Assembly (NCBI GenBank): GCA_025352265.1
Contig: JANXTS010000016.1
Coordinates: forward strand, 183,687-247,686
Reading direction: 5' to 3'
Source: Variovorax sp.
GTDB taxonomy: Bacteria > Pseudomonadota > Gammaproteobacteria > Burkholderiales > Burkholderiaceae_C
DNA length: 64,000 bases
Shown: piece after piece, positions 26,672 through 35,642 of the stretch
How positions within the stretch are numbered: the first letter of the stretch is position 1
Layout of the letters: every line of letters starts with the position of its first letter
The notes under the pieces: model-generated
Told to the model about the DNA's origin: nothing
Seen by the model: only the letters and a program-made list of their open reading frames with translations
Database searches by the model: none
Made by a program: the position numbers and the translations under genes

Positions 26672-27346
26672 ATGGAAATGCTTGGCAACCGGCACCTCGG
26701 TATCACGCAGCAACAGGCCTGGGAAGCGCTCAATGACCCGGAAACATTGAAAAAATGCATTCCGGGCTGCGACAAGTTCGAGCTGACCGATGACAACACC
26801 TACAGCGTGGCATTGGCCCTCAAGATTGGCCCGGTGTCGGCCAAGTTTCAGGGCAAGGTCATGCTGTCTGACATCGTTGCACCCGATGGCTACAAGCTGA
26901 CTTTCGAAGGGCAGGGCGGCGTGGCCGGCTTTGCCAAGGGCGCGTCGAGCGTCACTCTTCGGCCGTTGCCGAGCGCCGATGTGAGCGGAGCCGAGGGGGT
27001 CGCGTCCGTTGAAGCGCTGCCCGGCTGCGAACTCGCGTACACCGTGCAGGCCACGGTCGGCGGCAAGATCGCGCAGCTGGGCCAGCGGCTGATCGATGGT
27101 GCTGCCAAGTCGACGGCCGATGATTTTTTCAAGCGCTTCGAAGCCGAGATGCAAAGCCGCTACGGCCCACCGCCCGCTGCACAGGCTGAAGACGGCAGCA
27201 CGACGGCACCCGCCGAAAAGACAGGCGCGATGGCCGGCTTCATGAAGAAGATCGGGCTCGGCAAGAAGGCTGGCAAAGACGCAGTGGATGCTGCCGAAGA
27301 CGCTCCGAAGATTGCCCAGGAAGGCGCGCCCGACAGCGCGCCCTGA
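26672..27346 (+). CDS. coxG: CoxG-like SRPBCC protein
   Basis: 224-residue CoxG-family protein. Residues 1-150 are an SRPBCC ligand-binding fold (GITQQQAWEALNDPETLKKCIPGC is the family opening; KIGPVSAKFQGKV follows). The last 70 residues are an Ala/Lys-rich tail with FMKKIGLGKKAGK, perhaps an amphipathic membrane-contact helix. In Oligotropha CoxG helps anchor CO dehydrogenase to the membrane. AGGGAATC precedes ATG 26672. Confidence 0.85.
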   Translation: MEMLGNRHLGITQQQAWEALNDPETLKKCIPGCDKFELTDDNTYSVALALKIGPVSAKFQGKVMLSDIVAPDGYKLTFEGQGGVAGFAKGASSVTLRPLPSADVSGAEGVASVEALPGCELAYTVQATVGGKIAQLGQRLIDGAAKSTADDFFKRFEAEMQSRYGPPPAAQAEDGSTTAPAEKTGAMAGFMKKIGLGKKAGKDAVDAAEDAPKIAQEGAPDSAP

Positions 27347-27369
27347 TCGCGGGCCGGCACGCACCTGTC

Positions 27370-28380
27370 ATGGAAAACCTCGACGTCATGGTGCTTCGCA
27401 CGTTGCTCGACTGGCGGCGTGCCGGAAAGCGCGCGCTGCTCACGACGGTCGTGCGCACGTGGGGCTCGTCGCCCCGGCCGGTCGGCTCCATCATGGCGCT
27501 GGCCGACGATGGCGCGGTGGTCGGTTCGGTATCGGGCGGCTGCATCGAAGACGACCTGATCGCGCGCTATAGCCGCTCGCACGGGGCGGCCGAAGAAATC
27601 CCCAGCGGCGCGCCGTCGCTCGTCAAATACGGCATCACGGCCGACGAGGCGCATCGCTTCGGCTTGCCGTGTGGCGGCACGCTCGAGCTGCTGCTGGAGT
27701 ACGACCCTGAAGTCGCGTCGCTCGAAGCGCTCGTCGCTGCACTCGAATCGGGCAAGCTGATGCAGCGCACCGTTTCGCTCGCAGACGGCGCGGTGCGACT
27801 GGCCGAGGCCACGTCGCCGGACGCACTCACGGTCGACGACAAGAAGCTGGTCAACACTTTCGGCCCCGAGTACCGCATGCTGTTGATCGGCGCTGGCCAG
27901 CTCGCGGAATACCTAGCGACTATGGCCAAGTTCAGCGGCTTTGCGGTAACGCTGTGCGACCCGCGCATCGAGTACCGGTCGTCGTGGTCGGTGCCGGGCG
28001 TCGCCATCACGACCGAGATGCCCGACGACGCGGTGACCGCCTTCAAACCCGACCGCCGCAGCTGCGTCGTCGCTCTCACGCACGACCCCAAGCTCGATGA
28101 TCTGGCGCTGCTCGAAGCACTGGAGAGCGATGCGTTCTATGTAGGCGCCATCGGGTCGCGCCGTAACGCCGAGGCGCGTCGCAGCCGGATGATCGAGCAC
28201 TTCGATCAGACAGCAGAGTCGCTCGCACGCCTGCGCGGCCCCATCGGCATCTATATCGGCAGTAAGACGCCGCCAGAGATCGCGGTGAGCGTCATGGCCG
28301 AGATCCTCGCGGTGAAGAACGCGGTCACGCTGCCGCGTGAGACCGACGTGGCACTGGCGAAGGCCTTGCACGGCGACTGA
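27370..28380 (+). CDS. xdhC: XdhC/CoxF-family molybdenum cofactor maturation protein
   Basis: 336 residues. The N-terminal XdhC_CoxI domain has GSSPRPVGSIM and SGGCIEDDL, whose Cys is conserved and thought to handle the sulfur ligand. The C-terminal Rossmann domain has LIGAGQLAEYLA and the end motif YVGAIGSRRNAEAR..GPIGIYIGSKTPPEIAVSVMAEILA. It probably binds, sulfurates and delivers Moco to the large subunit. Last gene of the operon, 23 bases after coxG. Confidence 0.9.
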   Translation: MENLDVMVLRTLLDWRRAGKRALLTTVVRTWGSSPRPVGSIMALADDGAVVGSVSGGCIEDDLIARYSRSHGAAEEIPSGAPSLVKYGITADEAHRFGLPCGGTLELLLEYDPEVASLEALVAALESGKLMQRTVSLADGAVRLAEATSPDALTVDDKKLVNTFGPEYRMLLIGAGQLAEYLATMAKFSGFAVTLCDPRIEYRSSWSVPGVAITTEMPDDAVTAFKPDRRSCVVALTHDPKLDDLALLEALESDAFYVGAIGSRRNAEARRSRMIEHFDQTAESLARLRGPIGIYIGSKTPPEIAVSVMAEILAVKNAVTLPRETDVALAKALHGD

Positions 28381-28421
28381 CCTGGTCCGTCGTCCACGCC
28401 CTGCCGGGCCACACTTCGCGC

Positions 28422-28520
28422 ATGGCCATGGACGACAGCGATCGCAAACTGGTTGCATTACTGCGTAAGGACGCTCGCCTGACGGCCGCGGCGCTGGCCG
28501 CCAAACTCGACGTGTCGCGC
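28422..28520 (+). pseudogene. 5' stump of an AsnC/Lrp regulator gene
   Basis: ATG at 28422 or 28428 opens MDDSDRKLVALLRKDARLTAAALAAKLDVSR, the first two helices of the AsnC-type HTH. Similarity ends at about 28520, just before the recognition helix, although the frame stays open to 28637 with unrelated residues. About 120 residues including the whole ligand domain are missing. The break lies about 90 bases from the end of the DUF2894 gene, so an insertion or deletion linked to that cassette may have removed the rest. Confidence 0.65.
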
Positions 28521-28610
28521 AACGCAAACGTCCAGTGCTGCCGCTGGCACAAGCCAGTCTTGACGGCGAGGAGAGCACGCCGAGACTGTTCTTGCAGACC
28601 TCTGACCTAT

Positions 28611-29297
28611 TTAAGTGTCATTTTTAGATTCGCGTAAGTGCTGCAGCGCGTCACCGTTTTTCATCGGCTTGCCACGCTTGGTAGCCCTTTTTTGTGCCGC
28701 TTCGCGCTGTGCGCTTGCACCCAGTGCCGCAGCCACACCGTTGGCATCATCAAGCCATAACAACGCATCGACATACAACATGAAGTGGCTAAGGTAGCTC
28801 GGCGACAGATCGCGCATCGACTTGAGTGCCTGGTGAACGAGATGGTGCGAGTTCAGGGGGCCGGGGTTGTCCGGCACCGTCGCGTGCGACTGGGATAAGT
28901 GGCGCTCGGCGCTGAGCCGCGACCATGTGCTTCTGAAGTACTTGAGCGTGCTGGTCATCGTGCCAGCACCGGTACGACCGTCCGAGCCTGTCAAGCCTGT
29001 CAAGCCTGTCAAGCCCGGCAGCATCGAGGTTACTTGCGACGTGACGGCGCCATCGTGGCTCCCCTCTGCCGTAGCTGCCATAGCTTTGGCAAGTCGCGCG
29101 CTTTCGACTTCCTCCCCATAGACCGCCAGCAGCTGCGCCAGCCTATCGTCAAGGACGCGGCGCGTTGCCCCTTGGTGCACGAGAGCCCGCCGCGCCAGCG
29201 CCTCAATGAAACAAAAGCGCACCGGATCATGGCGGTGATCGCCACGCTCGCGCCAGGCGTGGAGCGTCGCGCCGTGGTCGGTGCCGGCTTCGCTCAT
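28611..29297 (-). CDS. DUF2894 family protein
   Basis: 228-residue soluble protein, last gene of the four-gene DUF3348 cassette. Start ATG 29295-29297, 10 bases after the OmpA-like gene. Helical N-terminus (DDRLAQLLAVYGEEVESARLAKAM), a short TGLTGLTG linker encoded by a 9-bp tandem repeat, then LKYFRSTWSRLSAERHLSQS and SPSYLSHFMLYVDALLWL, both typical DUF2894 segments, and a basic tail. No catalytic motif is visible. The C-terminal half may dock to the motor or to a target; unknown. Confidence 0.8.
   Translation of the reverse strand: MSEAGTDHGATLHAWRERGDHRHDPVRFCFIEALARRALVHQGATRRVLDDRLAQLLAVYGEEVESARLAKAMAATAEGSHDGAVTSQVTSMLPGLTGLTGLTGSDGRTGAGTMTSTLKYFRSTWSRLSAERHLSQSHATVPDNPGPLNSHHLVHQALKSMRDLSPSYLSHFMLYVDALLWLDDANGVAAALGASAQREAAQKRATKRGKPMKNGDALQHLRESKNDT
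28987..29013 (+). repeat. Three perfect 9-bp tandem repeats inside DUF2894 gene
   Basis: CCTGTCAAG is repeated three times without error and encodes the Thr-Gly-Leu linker on the minus strand. A unit of nine bases keeps the frame if copies are gained or lost, so linker length can vary between strains. Confidence 0.85.
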
Positions 29298-29307
29298 GGC
29301 GATCTCG

Positions 29308-29985
29308 CTACTCACTGACCTTCGCGGTCCCTGTCGGCGGATTGTTGGCATTCGATGGCCTCGGCGTCGGTGCCATTTCCACGCGCCGGTTGCGCGAGCG
29401 GCCATCCGCATCGGCGTTCGACGCTACGGCTTGCTCGGCACCGAAAGCTGCGGCAAAGACCGAGGCGGATGGGATGCCTTCTTCGATCAGCGTGCGTGTC
29501 ACCGTCAAGGCCCGTTGCGCCGACAGCTCCCAGTTATCGGCGAACTGGCGATTGCCGCCGCGCACCTGCCGGTCGTCGGTGAAGCCGCTCACCATGAGGA
29601 TCTCGTCGCGCGATTGCAGGTACGCCGCGAGCGGTGTGGTCAGGCTCTTCAACAGTTGCCGCCCTTCGGGTTGCAGTTCTGCCGAGTTGAGTGCGAACAG
29701 CACATTGCCGCTGATGCCGATGCGTCCGTTGTTCAGCGTCACACGGCCCGCAGCCAAGGGTCCGGCCAGCGCCTTTTCCAGTGTTTCGCGGCGCTGCGAC
29801 TCGGCTTGCCGCTGCTTGACCTCAGCTTCGAGCTTGGTCGCGAGTTCCAGTTGCATGCCGAGCACGCACACCAGGATGAGCACGAAGGCGCCGAGCAGGC
29901 CTGACATCAGGTCGCCGAAGACCGCCCAGATCGGCACGTTCGATTCGAGCCCACCATCGCTGCTTTCCGACAGCCCGCTCATCAC
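29308..29985 (-). CDS. OmpA/MotB-like stator protein
   Basis: 225 residues. One membrane helix at about 24-43, preceded by the conserved-type Asp25 (VFGDLMSG), which is where MotB and ZorB carry their proton-binding Asp. A short coiled linker (44-72) leads to an OmpA-like peptidoglycan-binding domain: FALNSAELQPEG, VSGFTDDRQ, NWELSAQRA, GRSRNRRVEM. Expected topology is N-terminus in, OmpA domain in the periplasm. Its start overlaps the DUF802 stop by 4 bases, so the two are made together. Confidence 0.88.
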   Translation of the reverse strand: MMSGLSESSDGGLESNVPIWAVFGDLMSGLLGAFVLILVCVLGMQLELATKLEAEVKQRQAESQRRETLEKALAGPLAAGRVTLNNGRIGISGNVLFALNSAELQPEGRQLLKSLTTPLAAYLQSRDEILMVSGFTDDRQVRGGNRQFADNWELSAQRALTVTRTLIEEGIPSASVFAAAFGAEQAVASNADADGRSRNRRVEMAPTPRPSNANNPPTGTAKVSE

Positions 29986-31907
29986 GCTTCGCTGCCCGCG
30001 AGCGAGCGTTGGTCGGCGAGTCGCTGCAGGTCTTCGACGATTTGCTTTTGCGACAGCATGCTGAGGTCGATGACTTCTCTGGCCTGGGCGACGTAGTAGG
30101 CGAGTTGCTCGTCGCTGCGCGTCATCGATTTACCGAGTGCGCCCTCGATGCGGTGCAATTGGGCGCCGAGCTTGTCGTTCGATTGACTGAAGAGTTGCAC
30201 GGCGTGACCGAAGGCTTCGCCCAGGCTCGCAACCTCGACCGCGCTGCCAGTGAGCCGCGCGCTGACGTCCGCCATCTTTTCGGATTCAGCGTCGACCTTG
30301 TCGGTGAATTGCGCGCCGGCACGCGCCAGCAAATCCGCCGATGTCGCAACCAGCGCATCGATGGCCGCGCGCTGTTCGGTCGATGCGTGGTTAACGCTGT
30401 CAAGCACGGTGGAAAGCGTGCCGAGGATTCGGCTGCGTTCTTCGAGCAGCGCGTTGTCGCCGACCATGCTGTCCGACAGTTTCTGTCGCAATTCGGCAAT
30501 GACTTCGGCTGCCGCACGGGGCGCTTCTGAAGCCGTCTGTACGAGCTGTGCGACCTCGGCGATGGTGTTCTTGGCATGTGCTTCGGTCCGGGCCGACAGG
30601 TCGCTTGCGGTGCGCTCCAGCGTCTTCACGATCTCTCGCTGCAGGCCCTCCGCCTGCGCGCCCGATCGTTGCCATTCGTGCTGTAGCGAGGCTGCAATCG
30701 ATGCGAGCGCTTCTGTCCACGAAGCAAGGCGCTGCTGATCCTGCGACGCGATCTTGTTCTGAAGATCCCCATGCGCCTGGCCGAGTGAATGCACCAGCGA
30801 CGTAGCCCGTTGGTCGAAGGTTTCGGCAAAGCGATCGAGCGATAGGCCAAGGTCTTCGGCCAGCGATTCGCTCGTGCGGCGGTGCTCGGCGAGTGCCGTG
30901 TTCCAGAGGTTGCCCATGGTCGCGGTGCTGGCCTCGAAGCGGGTCGAAAGTCCATCGAGTTGCTGCTGCGCCGCGTGCGCGACGTTGGTGTGCAAGGCAG
31001 TCGTCTCGCGCGCGATGCCGGCCATCGTCGCTTCGACCATCGGCTGGATAGTTGCGCCGGCGATGCGGGCGCTTTCGGTCAGGCTTTCTTTCAGCGATTT
31101 GCCAACGGCGGAGGCGAGGCTGGTGTAAGCCGATTCGGCTTGACCGTGAAAGCTGTCTTGCCCGGCGATGAGCCGCTTGTTCAAGGCCCGGCTCTGCTCT
31201 TCCATCGCGGCCATCATTGCCTGCAGTCGGTCGGCCAGTTCAGGCATGACTTCGGCTTGCCGTTGCAACAGCTTGAACGATTCGTCGCGCCGGTGTGCAT
31301 TCGAAAAGACACGCAAGGTCGTTGCGATTTTGGTGTCTAGCAACTGCCCGGCCTGCAGCCGGTCGCGTCGGCACAGAGCGGAAACCAGGCCCAGCATCGC
31401 CGACGCTGCGACGCCCGCGAGCGAGGTGCCGAAAGCCAGACCCAATCCCTTGACCGGCGCGGCCAGCGACGAGCGGATCGACAACAGGTCCGATGCGCTT
31501 TCAAGCGCTGTGCCGGTGCCGTTGAGGGTGACCACCATGCCGAGAAAGGTGCCGAGCATGCCCAGTAGCACCAGCAGGCCCGCGAGGTAGGGCGTCAGCG
31601 TCGGGCCAGGCAACCCGACGCGCTCGCCTTCGATGCGCAGACGCACCGAGTTCTGCAACGAAGTGGGAAGCTGTCCGAGCCATGCACCGAGGCTCGTAGG
31701 CGCCTCGGACGTCCTCGTCACGGCACCTGCCAGCGTGGATGTCGCCTGGTCGAAGCGGTACAGCTCCAACCCTCCCATCACATAGAAGCCGCCGATGATC
31801 AGGGTCATCACCAGCGCCAACGGGCTCACGCCGATGTACCCGATGGCGACCCAGCAGATGGCGGCCAGGCCGAGGAAAAACGCGGTGAAGTGAAGTGATC
31901 TGCTCAT
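29982..31907 (-). CDS. DUF802 protein, MotA/ExbB-like channel with long coiled-coil tail
   Basis: 641 residues. Four predicted helices: about 7-24, 28-48, 106-128 and 153-178; the last (GLGLAFGTSLAGVAASAMLGLVSAL) resembles the pore helix of MotA/TolQ/ExbB proteins. Residues from about 190 to 641 are almost wholly helical with heptad-like Ala/Leu spacing and many Gln/Glu/Ser, forming a cytoplasmic tail much longer than in MotA. This matches the layout of ZorA. Together with the OmpA-like partner it probably makes an ion-driven 5:2 type motor. Family DUF802, function unreported as far as I know. Confidence 0.82.
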   Translation of the reverse strand: MSRSLHFTAFFLGLAAICWVAIGYIGVSPLALVMTLIIGGFYVMGGLELYRFDQATSTLAGAVTRTSEAPTSLGAWLGQLPTSLQNSVRLRIEGERVGLPGPTLTPYLAGLLVLLGMLGTFLGMVVTLNGTGTALESASDLLSIRSSLAAPVKGLGLAFGTSLAGVAASAMLGLVSALCRRDRLQAGQLLDTKIATTLRVFSNAHRRDESFKLLQRQAEVMPELADRLQAMMAAMEEQSRALNKRLIAGQDSFHGQAESAYTSLASAVGKSLKESLTESARIAGATIQPMVEATMAGIARETTALHTNVAHAAQQQLDGLSTRFEASTATMGNLWNTALAEHRRTSESLAEDLGLSLDRFAETFDQRATSLVHSLGQAHGDLQNKIASQDQQRLASWTEALASIAASLQHEWQRSGAQAEGLQREIVKTLERTASDLSARTEAHAKNTIAEVAQLVQTASEAPRAAAEVIAELRQKLSDSMVGDNALLEERSRILGTLSTVLDSVNHASTEQRAAIDALVATSADLLARAGAQFTDKVDAESEKMADVSARLTGSAVEVASLGEAFGHAVQLFSQSNDKLGAQLHRIEGALGKSMTRSDEQLAYYVAQAREVIDLSMLSQKQIVEDLQRLADQRSLAGSEA

Positions 31908-31916
31908 GGCATCCCG

Positions 31917-32684
31917 TTATGACTCTCGAAAGGCTTCGAGCAGCCCTTCGACTGGTTGCAATCGAATTTCAAGCTCGGCGAGCAAGACGCTTTGCATGTC
32001 CTTGCCGAATGCTTCTTGCCAGGCTCCGGCGGGCGCTGCGATCCCGGTGCCGCCGGCTGGTGCGTCTGCGCCATCATCGGTTTTGCCTTGCGCATCCACC
32101 ACGCTGGCCGCTTCGATGGCTTGCATGGCCTTCTCCGCCTGCACCTGCTGTCTGAAGTGCTTTTCCAACAAGCCTGGGACGGTGGCCAACAAACGTTGCT
32201 CCTGTGCGCCTAACGCGCGCTCCATGACGGCGTCCAGCGCAGCGAGCTGGGCCATGGACGGTGACTTGCTCGCCAACGTCGTACGCACCCGCTTGCGCAA
32301 GGCGGCGATGCTCGTCTCCATTCCCTGTTGCCGGGCAACGTAGCGCCGCCGATAAGGAGCGAACTCGGCTGTCGTGCCCGTTGCCGCGTTGCGCACGGGC
32401 ACGAGGTTCTCGTTGATTGATGTAACTAGCGCACTCCGTACGCGTGCGACTTCGGCTTCTTCGGTGCTCATTGCCACGAGGGAAGTGCGCAGGCGCGCCG
32501 GTACTGCCGGCACATCGCCGTTCAAAACCGAAGAGAGCGTGATCGCGTCGGTCCAGCCGAGCCACTGACTCAATCGGTCTGCGAAAGACCGTTTGGAGTC
32601 GGCGACGTCGATGTCCGTCAGTCGGGCGAGCAGGCGAACGAGTGTCGACCCGCTGAAGCCTGCACGCCGGGGCACTTGCACCAT
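31917..32684 (-). CDS. DUF3348 family protein
   Basis: First gene of the cassette, 255 residues, soluble. Family text includes FSGSTLVRLLARLTDID, FADRLSQWLGWTDAITL, FAPYRRRYVARQQGMETSIAALR and the end WQEAFGKDMQSVLLAELEIRLQPVEGLLEAF. Mostly helical, no enzyme motif seen. Nine bases separate it from the DUF802 gene. It may bind the coiled tail of DUF802, but this is only suggested by constant neighbourhood. Confidence 0.8.
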   Translation of the reverse strand: MVQVPRRAGFSGSTLVRLLARLTDIDVADSKRSFADRLSQWLGWTDAITLSSVLNGDVPAVPARLRTSLVAMSTEEAEVARVRSALVTSINENLVPVRNAATGTTAEFAPYRRRYVARQQGMETSIAALRKRVRTTLASKSPSMAQLAALDAVMERALGAQEQRLLATVPGLLEKHFRQQVQAEKAMQAIEAASVVDAQGKTDDGADAPAGGTGIAAPAGAWQEAFGKDMQSVLLAELEIRLQPVEGLLEAFRES

Positions 32685-32796
32685 ACCGTCCAGAGCGAAA
32701 AACCACGCAGTCTACACGTGGCAAACAAGCGGAAGAGCGACGGAAAAGGTGTAGGGAAACAGGGACCTTAGACCGTACGAACTGTGCTGGCGTCGA

Positions 32797-34626
32797 TCAA
32801 TGGTTGTCGCGTGGCACGCCGAAGGTTGCATGGATCTTCTGATACTTGACCGCTGGCTTGAGCACCATGCCCTCGGACAGTTCACCGACGATGTTGCGCT
32901 GGATCTCCTGCCACGGCGTCTGGCTCACCGGGTACTTGTAACCGCCGGCCGCTTCAAGCGCGGCACGGCGAACGGCGAGTTCTTCATCGCTCACCAAGAT
33001 GTTGGCGGTGCGCTTCTTCAAGTCGATGCGGACACGGTCGCCGGTTTTCAGCAAAGCCAGGTTTCCGCCCGTTGCGGCCTCGGGCGAGGCATTCAGGATC
33101 GACGGAGAGCCCGAAGTGCCCGACTGCCTACCGTCGCCGATGCAGGCCAGCGCGGTAACGCCTTTCTTCAGCAGGTAGTCCGGCGCGCGCATGTTGACCA
33201 CTTCAGCCGCGCCCGGGTAACCGACCGGGCCTACGCCGCGCATGAACAGCACGCTGTGCTCGGTCAGCTTCATCTTTGGATCGTCGATGCGGTGGTGATA
33301 GTCCTCCGGGCCATCGAACACCGCAGCCAGTCCTTCGAACGCCATCGGATCAGCGGGGTTTTCAAGGTAGCGGGTACGGAACTCCGGCGTGATGACGCTC
33401 GTCTTCATGATGGCCGAGTCGAACAGGTTGCCCTTGAAATGCAGAAAGCCCGCATCCTTTTTCATCGGCTTCGCATACGGGAAGATCACGTCGCGGTCGT
33501 CGGTGAAACGGCCTTCGCAGTTCTCGATTAGGGTCTTACCGTTGGCCGTCATCGTCGGCTTGATCTTGCCCTTGGCGATCAGTTCCGCGACCACTGCAGG
33601 CACGCCGCCGGCGCGGTAATAGTCTTCACCCAGGTACTCGCCGGCGGGCTGCAGGTTGACTAGCAACGGAACCTTGTAGCCGATCTTTTCCCAGTCGTCG
33701 TTGTCCAGCTTCACGCCGATGTGCTTGGCAATGGCGTTGAGGTGGATCGGCGCATTGGTCGAGCCGCCGATGGCCGAGTTGACAACGATGGCGTTCTCGA
33801 AGGCTTCGCGCGTCATGATGTCCGACGGCTTCAGGTCTTCGCGCACCATCTCGACAATGCGCTTGCCTGTCAGGTAGGCCATCTCCTGACGATCGCGGTA
33901 GGGCGCGGGAATCGCCGCGCTACCAGGCAGCGTCATGCCCAATGCTTCGGCAAGCGAGTTCATGGTTGATGCCGTACCCATCGTGTTGCAGTGGCCGGTC
34001 GAGGGTGCCGACGACGCGACCAGCTTCAGGAACTCCTGGTAGCCGATCTGGCCTGAGGCCATCAGTTCGCGTGCCTTCCAGACGATGGTGCCGGAGCCTG
34101 TGCGCTCGCCTTTGTACCAACCGTTGAGCATCGGCCCGGAATTAAGTGCGATGGCCGGGATGTCGACCGTGGCGGCCGCCATGAGCTGCGCCGGTGTGGT
34201 CTTGTCGCAGCCGGTGGTGAGCACGCAACCGTCGATCGGGTAGCCATAGAGGACCTCGACGAGCGAGAGGTATTGCAGATTGCGGTCGAGCGATGCGGTG
34301 GGGCGCTTGCAGGTCTCCTGGATCGGATGGATCGGAAATTCGAAGGCAATGCCGCCTGCATCGCGAATGCCCTCGCGCACGCGCTCGGCCAGCACGATGT
34401 GGTGCCGGTTGCAGGGCGCGATGTCGGAGCCGGTTTGCGCGATACCGATAATCGGGCGGCCCGACTGCAACTCGTCGAAGCTCAGGCCGAAATTCATGGT
34501 GCGCTCGATGTAGAGCGCCGTCATGTCGGCGTTGTCGGGGTTGTCGAACCACGACTGCGAGCGCAGGCGCTGCGGGCTGGTGCGTGGCTTCTTGGGCGGG
34601 CTTTTCGTAGTGGAGGCTTTGGTCAT
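32797..34626 (-). CDS. IlvD/Edd-family sugar-acid dehydratase
   Basis: 609-residue iron-sulfur dehydratase of the arabinonate/xylonate dehydratase branch, converting an aldonate to a 2-keto-3-deoxy acid. Cluster ligand regions are [19 protein letters not shown] and [26 protein letters not shown] and the late [16 protein letters not shown] are substrate-loop marks of this branch. Branched-chain IlvD is less likely because of its operon: the start overlaps the SDR stop (ATGA) under a GntR regulator beside a sugar importer. Exact sugar acid unknown. Confidence 0.88.
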   Translation of the reverse strand: MTKASTTKSPPKKPRTSPQRLRSQSWFDNPDNADMTALYIERTMNFGLSFDELQSGRPIIGIAQTGSDIAPCNRHHIVLAERVREGIRDAGGIAFEFPIHPIQETCKRPTASLDRNLQYLSLVEVLYGYPIDGCVLTTGCDKTTPAQLMAAATVDIPAIALNSGPMLNGWYKGERTGSGTIVWKARELMASGQIGYQEFLKLVASSAPSTGHCNTMGTASTMNSLAEALGMTLPGSAAIPAPYRDRQEMAYLTGKRIVEMVREDLKPSDIMTREAFENAIVVNSAIGGSTNAPIHLNAIAKHIGVKLDNDDWEKIGYKVPLLVNLQPAGEYLGEDYYRAGGVPAVVAELIAKGKIKPTMTANGKTLIENCEGRFTDDRDVIFPYAKPMKKDAGFLHFKGNLFDSAIMKTSVITPEFRTRYLENPADPMAFEGLAAVFDGPEDYHHRIDDPKMKLTEHSVLFMRGVGPVGYPGAAEVVNMRAPDYLLKKGVTALACIGDGRQSGTSGSPSILNASPEAATGGNLALLKTGDRVRIDLKKRTANILVSDEELAVRRAALEAAGGYKYPVSQTPWQEIQRNIVGELSEGMVLKPAVKYQKIHATFGVPRDNH

Positions 34627-35642
34627 CGTGTCATCCCTTTAAGGGTTTCCTGTGCGGTCGGCAATGCGGAGCAGTCATCGATATGCTCCTGGATCATCTC
34701 TGCGAAATTTTCGTGCGGCAGCAGGCCAAGACCTGCAGCGCGGGATGCTGTCGCGCCGCTCGGCCAGTTGGCGACGATACCGGCAACGCGCTCGTCGCGC
34801 TCGAAGCGCACGAGAGCACGAACCGACTTGCCGGCGACCTGTTCGAGCGCGTCGAGCATGTCGCTCACGCGCACGTTGAGCGCTGGCAGGTTGAGTGCGA
34901 GCCGGCCGCAGAAGGCTTCGCGCGAAGCTTCATAGACGGCGATCAAGCCGTCGACGGTGCGCGACGGCGACGACATCGGATGCGACACCTCGGGCGACAC
35001 CGGGCAGATCGATTCGACGCCCGCCAACGGCTCGCGGATGATGCCGCTGAAGAACGACGAGGCGGCGCCGTTCGGCTTGCCGGGGCGTACGGTGACAGTC
35101 ATCAATCGGGCTGCGCGGCCATCGATGTAGCCCTTGCGCGTGTAGTCGGCGATGAGGTGTTCGCAGATGAGCTTTTGCACACCGTAAGACGTTTGCGGCG
35201 CTGGCAACGTGTCGTCTGCGACCACCTTCGGAAACGTGATTGCTGGGTCGGGCCCGAACACCGCGACCGAGCTGGAAAACACCACGCGCGCAACTTTGCC
35301 CCCGTCGTTGACGTTGGCGCGCAGGGCGTCGAGCAACGCGCGTGTGCTGTCGAGGTTGGAGCGCAGGCCCAGGTCGAAGTCGGCCTCGCATTCGCCGGAA
35401 ACGGCCGACGCCAGGTGAAAGACGCCATCGAAAGGCTCGGTGCGCAGCGCGTCGGTCTGTGCCAGCAGCGGACCGGTGCGGGCCTCGACCCGTGCATCGG
35501 CCAACAGGTCGGCCGGCGGTGGTGCGATGTCGGTCAGCACGAGCTTGTCGATGCGCTGTCCGGCCAGGGTGCCGCGTCGAAGCAGAGTGCGCGCAAGTCG
35601 CGCGCCGAGGAAGCCACCGCCTCCTGTGATCAGCAATTTCAT
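34623..35642 (-). CDS. NAD-dependent sugar(-acid) dehydrogenase, DenD-like extended SDR
   Basis: 339-residue extended short-chain dehydrogenase. Rossmann motif [12 protein letters not shown] at the N-terminus and catalytic S-Y-K as FSSSVAVFG and [35 protein letters not shown] is characteristic of D-erythronate dehydrogenase (DenD) proteins. The other tetronate genes (otnI, otnK, otnC) are not here, so another sugar acid or lactone may be the substrate. Overlaps neighbours by 4 bases on both sides. Confidence 0.82.
   Translation of the reverse strand: MKLLITGGGGFLGARLARTLLRRGTLAGQRIDKLVLTDIAPPPADLLADARVEARTGPLLAQTDALRTEPFDGVFHLASAVSGECEADFDLGLRSNLDSTRALLDALRANVNDGGKVARVVFSSSVAVFGPDPAITFPKVVADDTLPAPQTSYGVQKLICEHLIADYTRKGYIDGRAARLMTVTVRPGKPNGAASSFFSGIIREPLAGVESICPVSPEVSHPMSSPSRTVDGLIAVYEASREAFCGRLALNLPALNVRVSDMLDALEQVAGKSVRALVRFERDERVAGIVANWPSGATASRAAGLGLLPHENFAEMIQEHIDDCSALPTAQETLKGMTR

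Noticed and set aside
28980..29020. CRISPR-like array
   Set aside because: Units are 9 bases without spacers and lie inside a coding sequence.
28611..32684. Calling the DUF802 cassette a Zorya defence system
   Set aside because: ZorA- and ZorB-like layouts are present but there is no ZorC, no ZorD helicase/nuclease and no ZorE; only an architectural similarity can be claimed.
32703..32721. Inverted repeat CCACG/CGTGG before DUF3348
   Set aside because: Only a 5-bp stem; expected often in GC-rich DNA.
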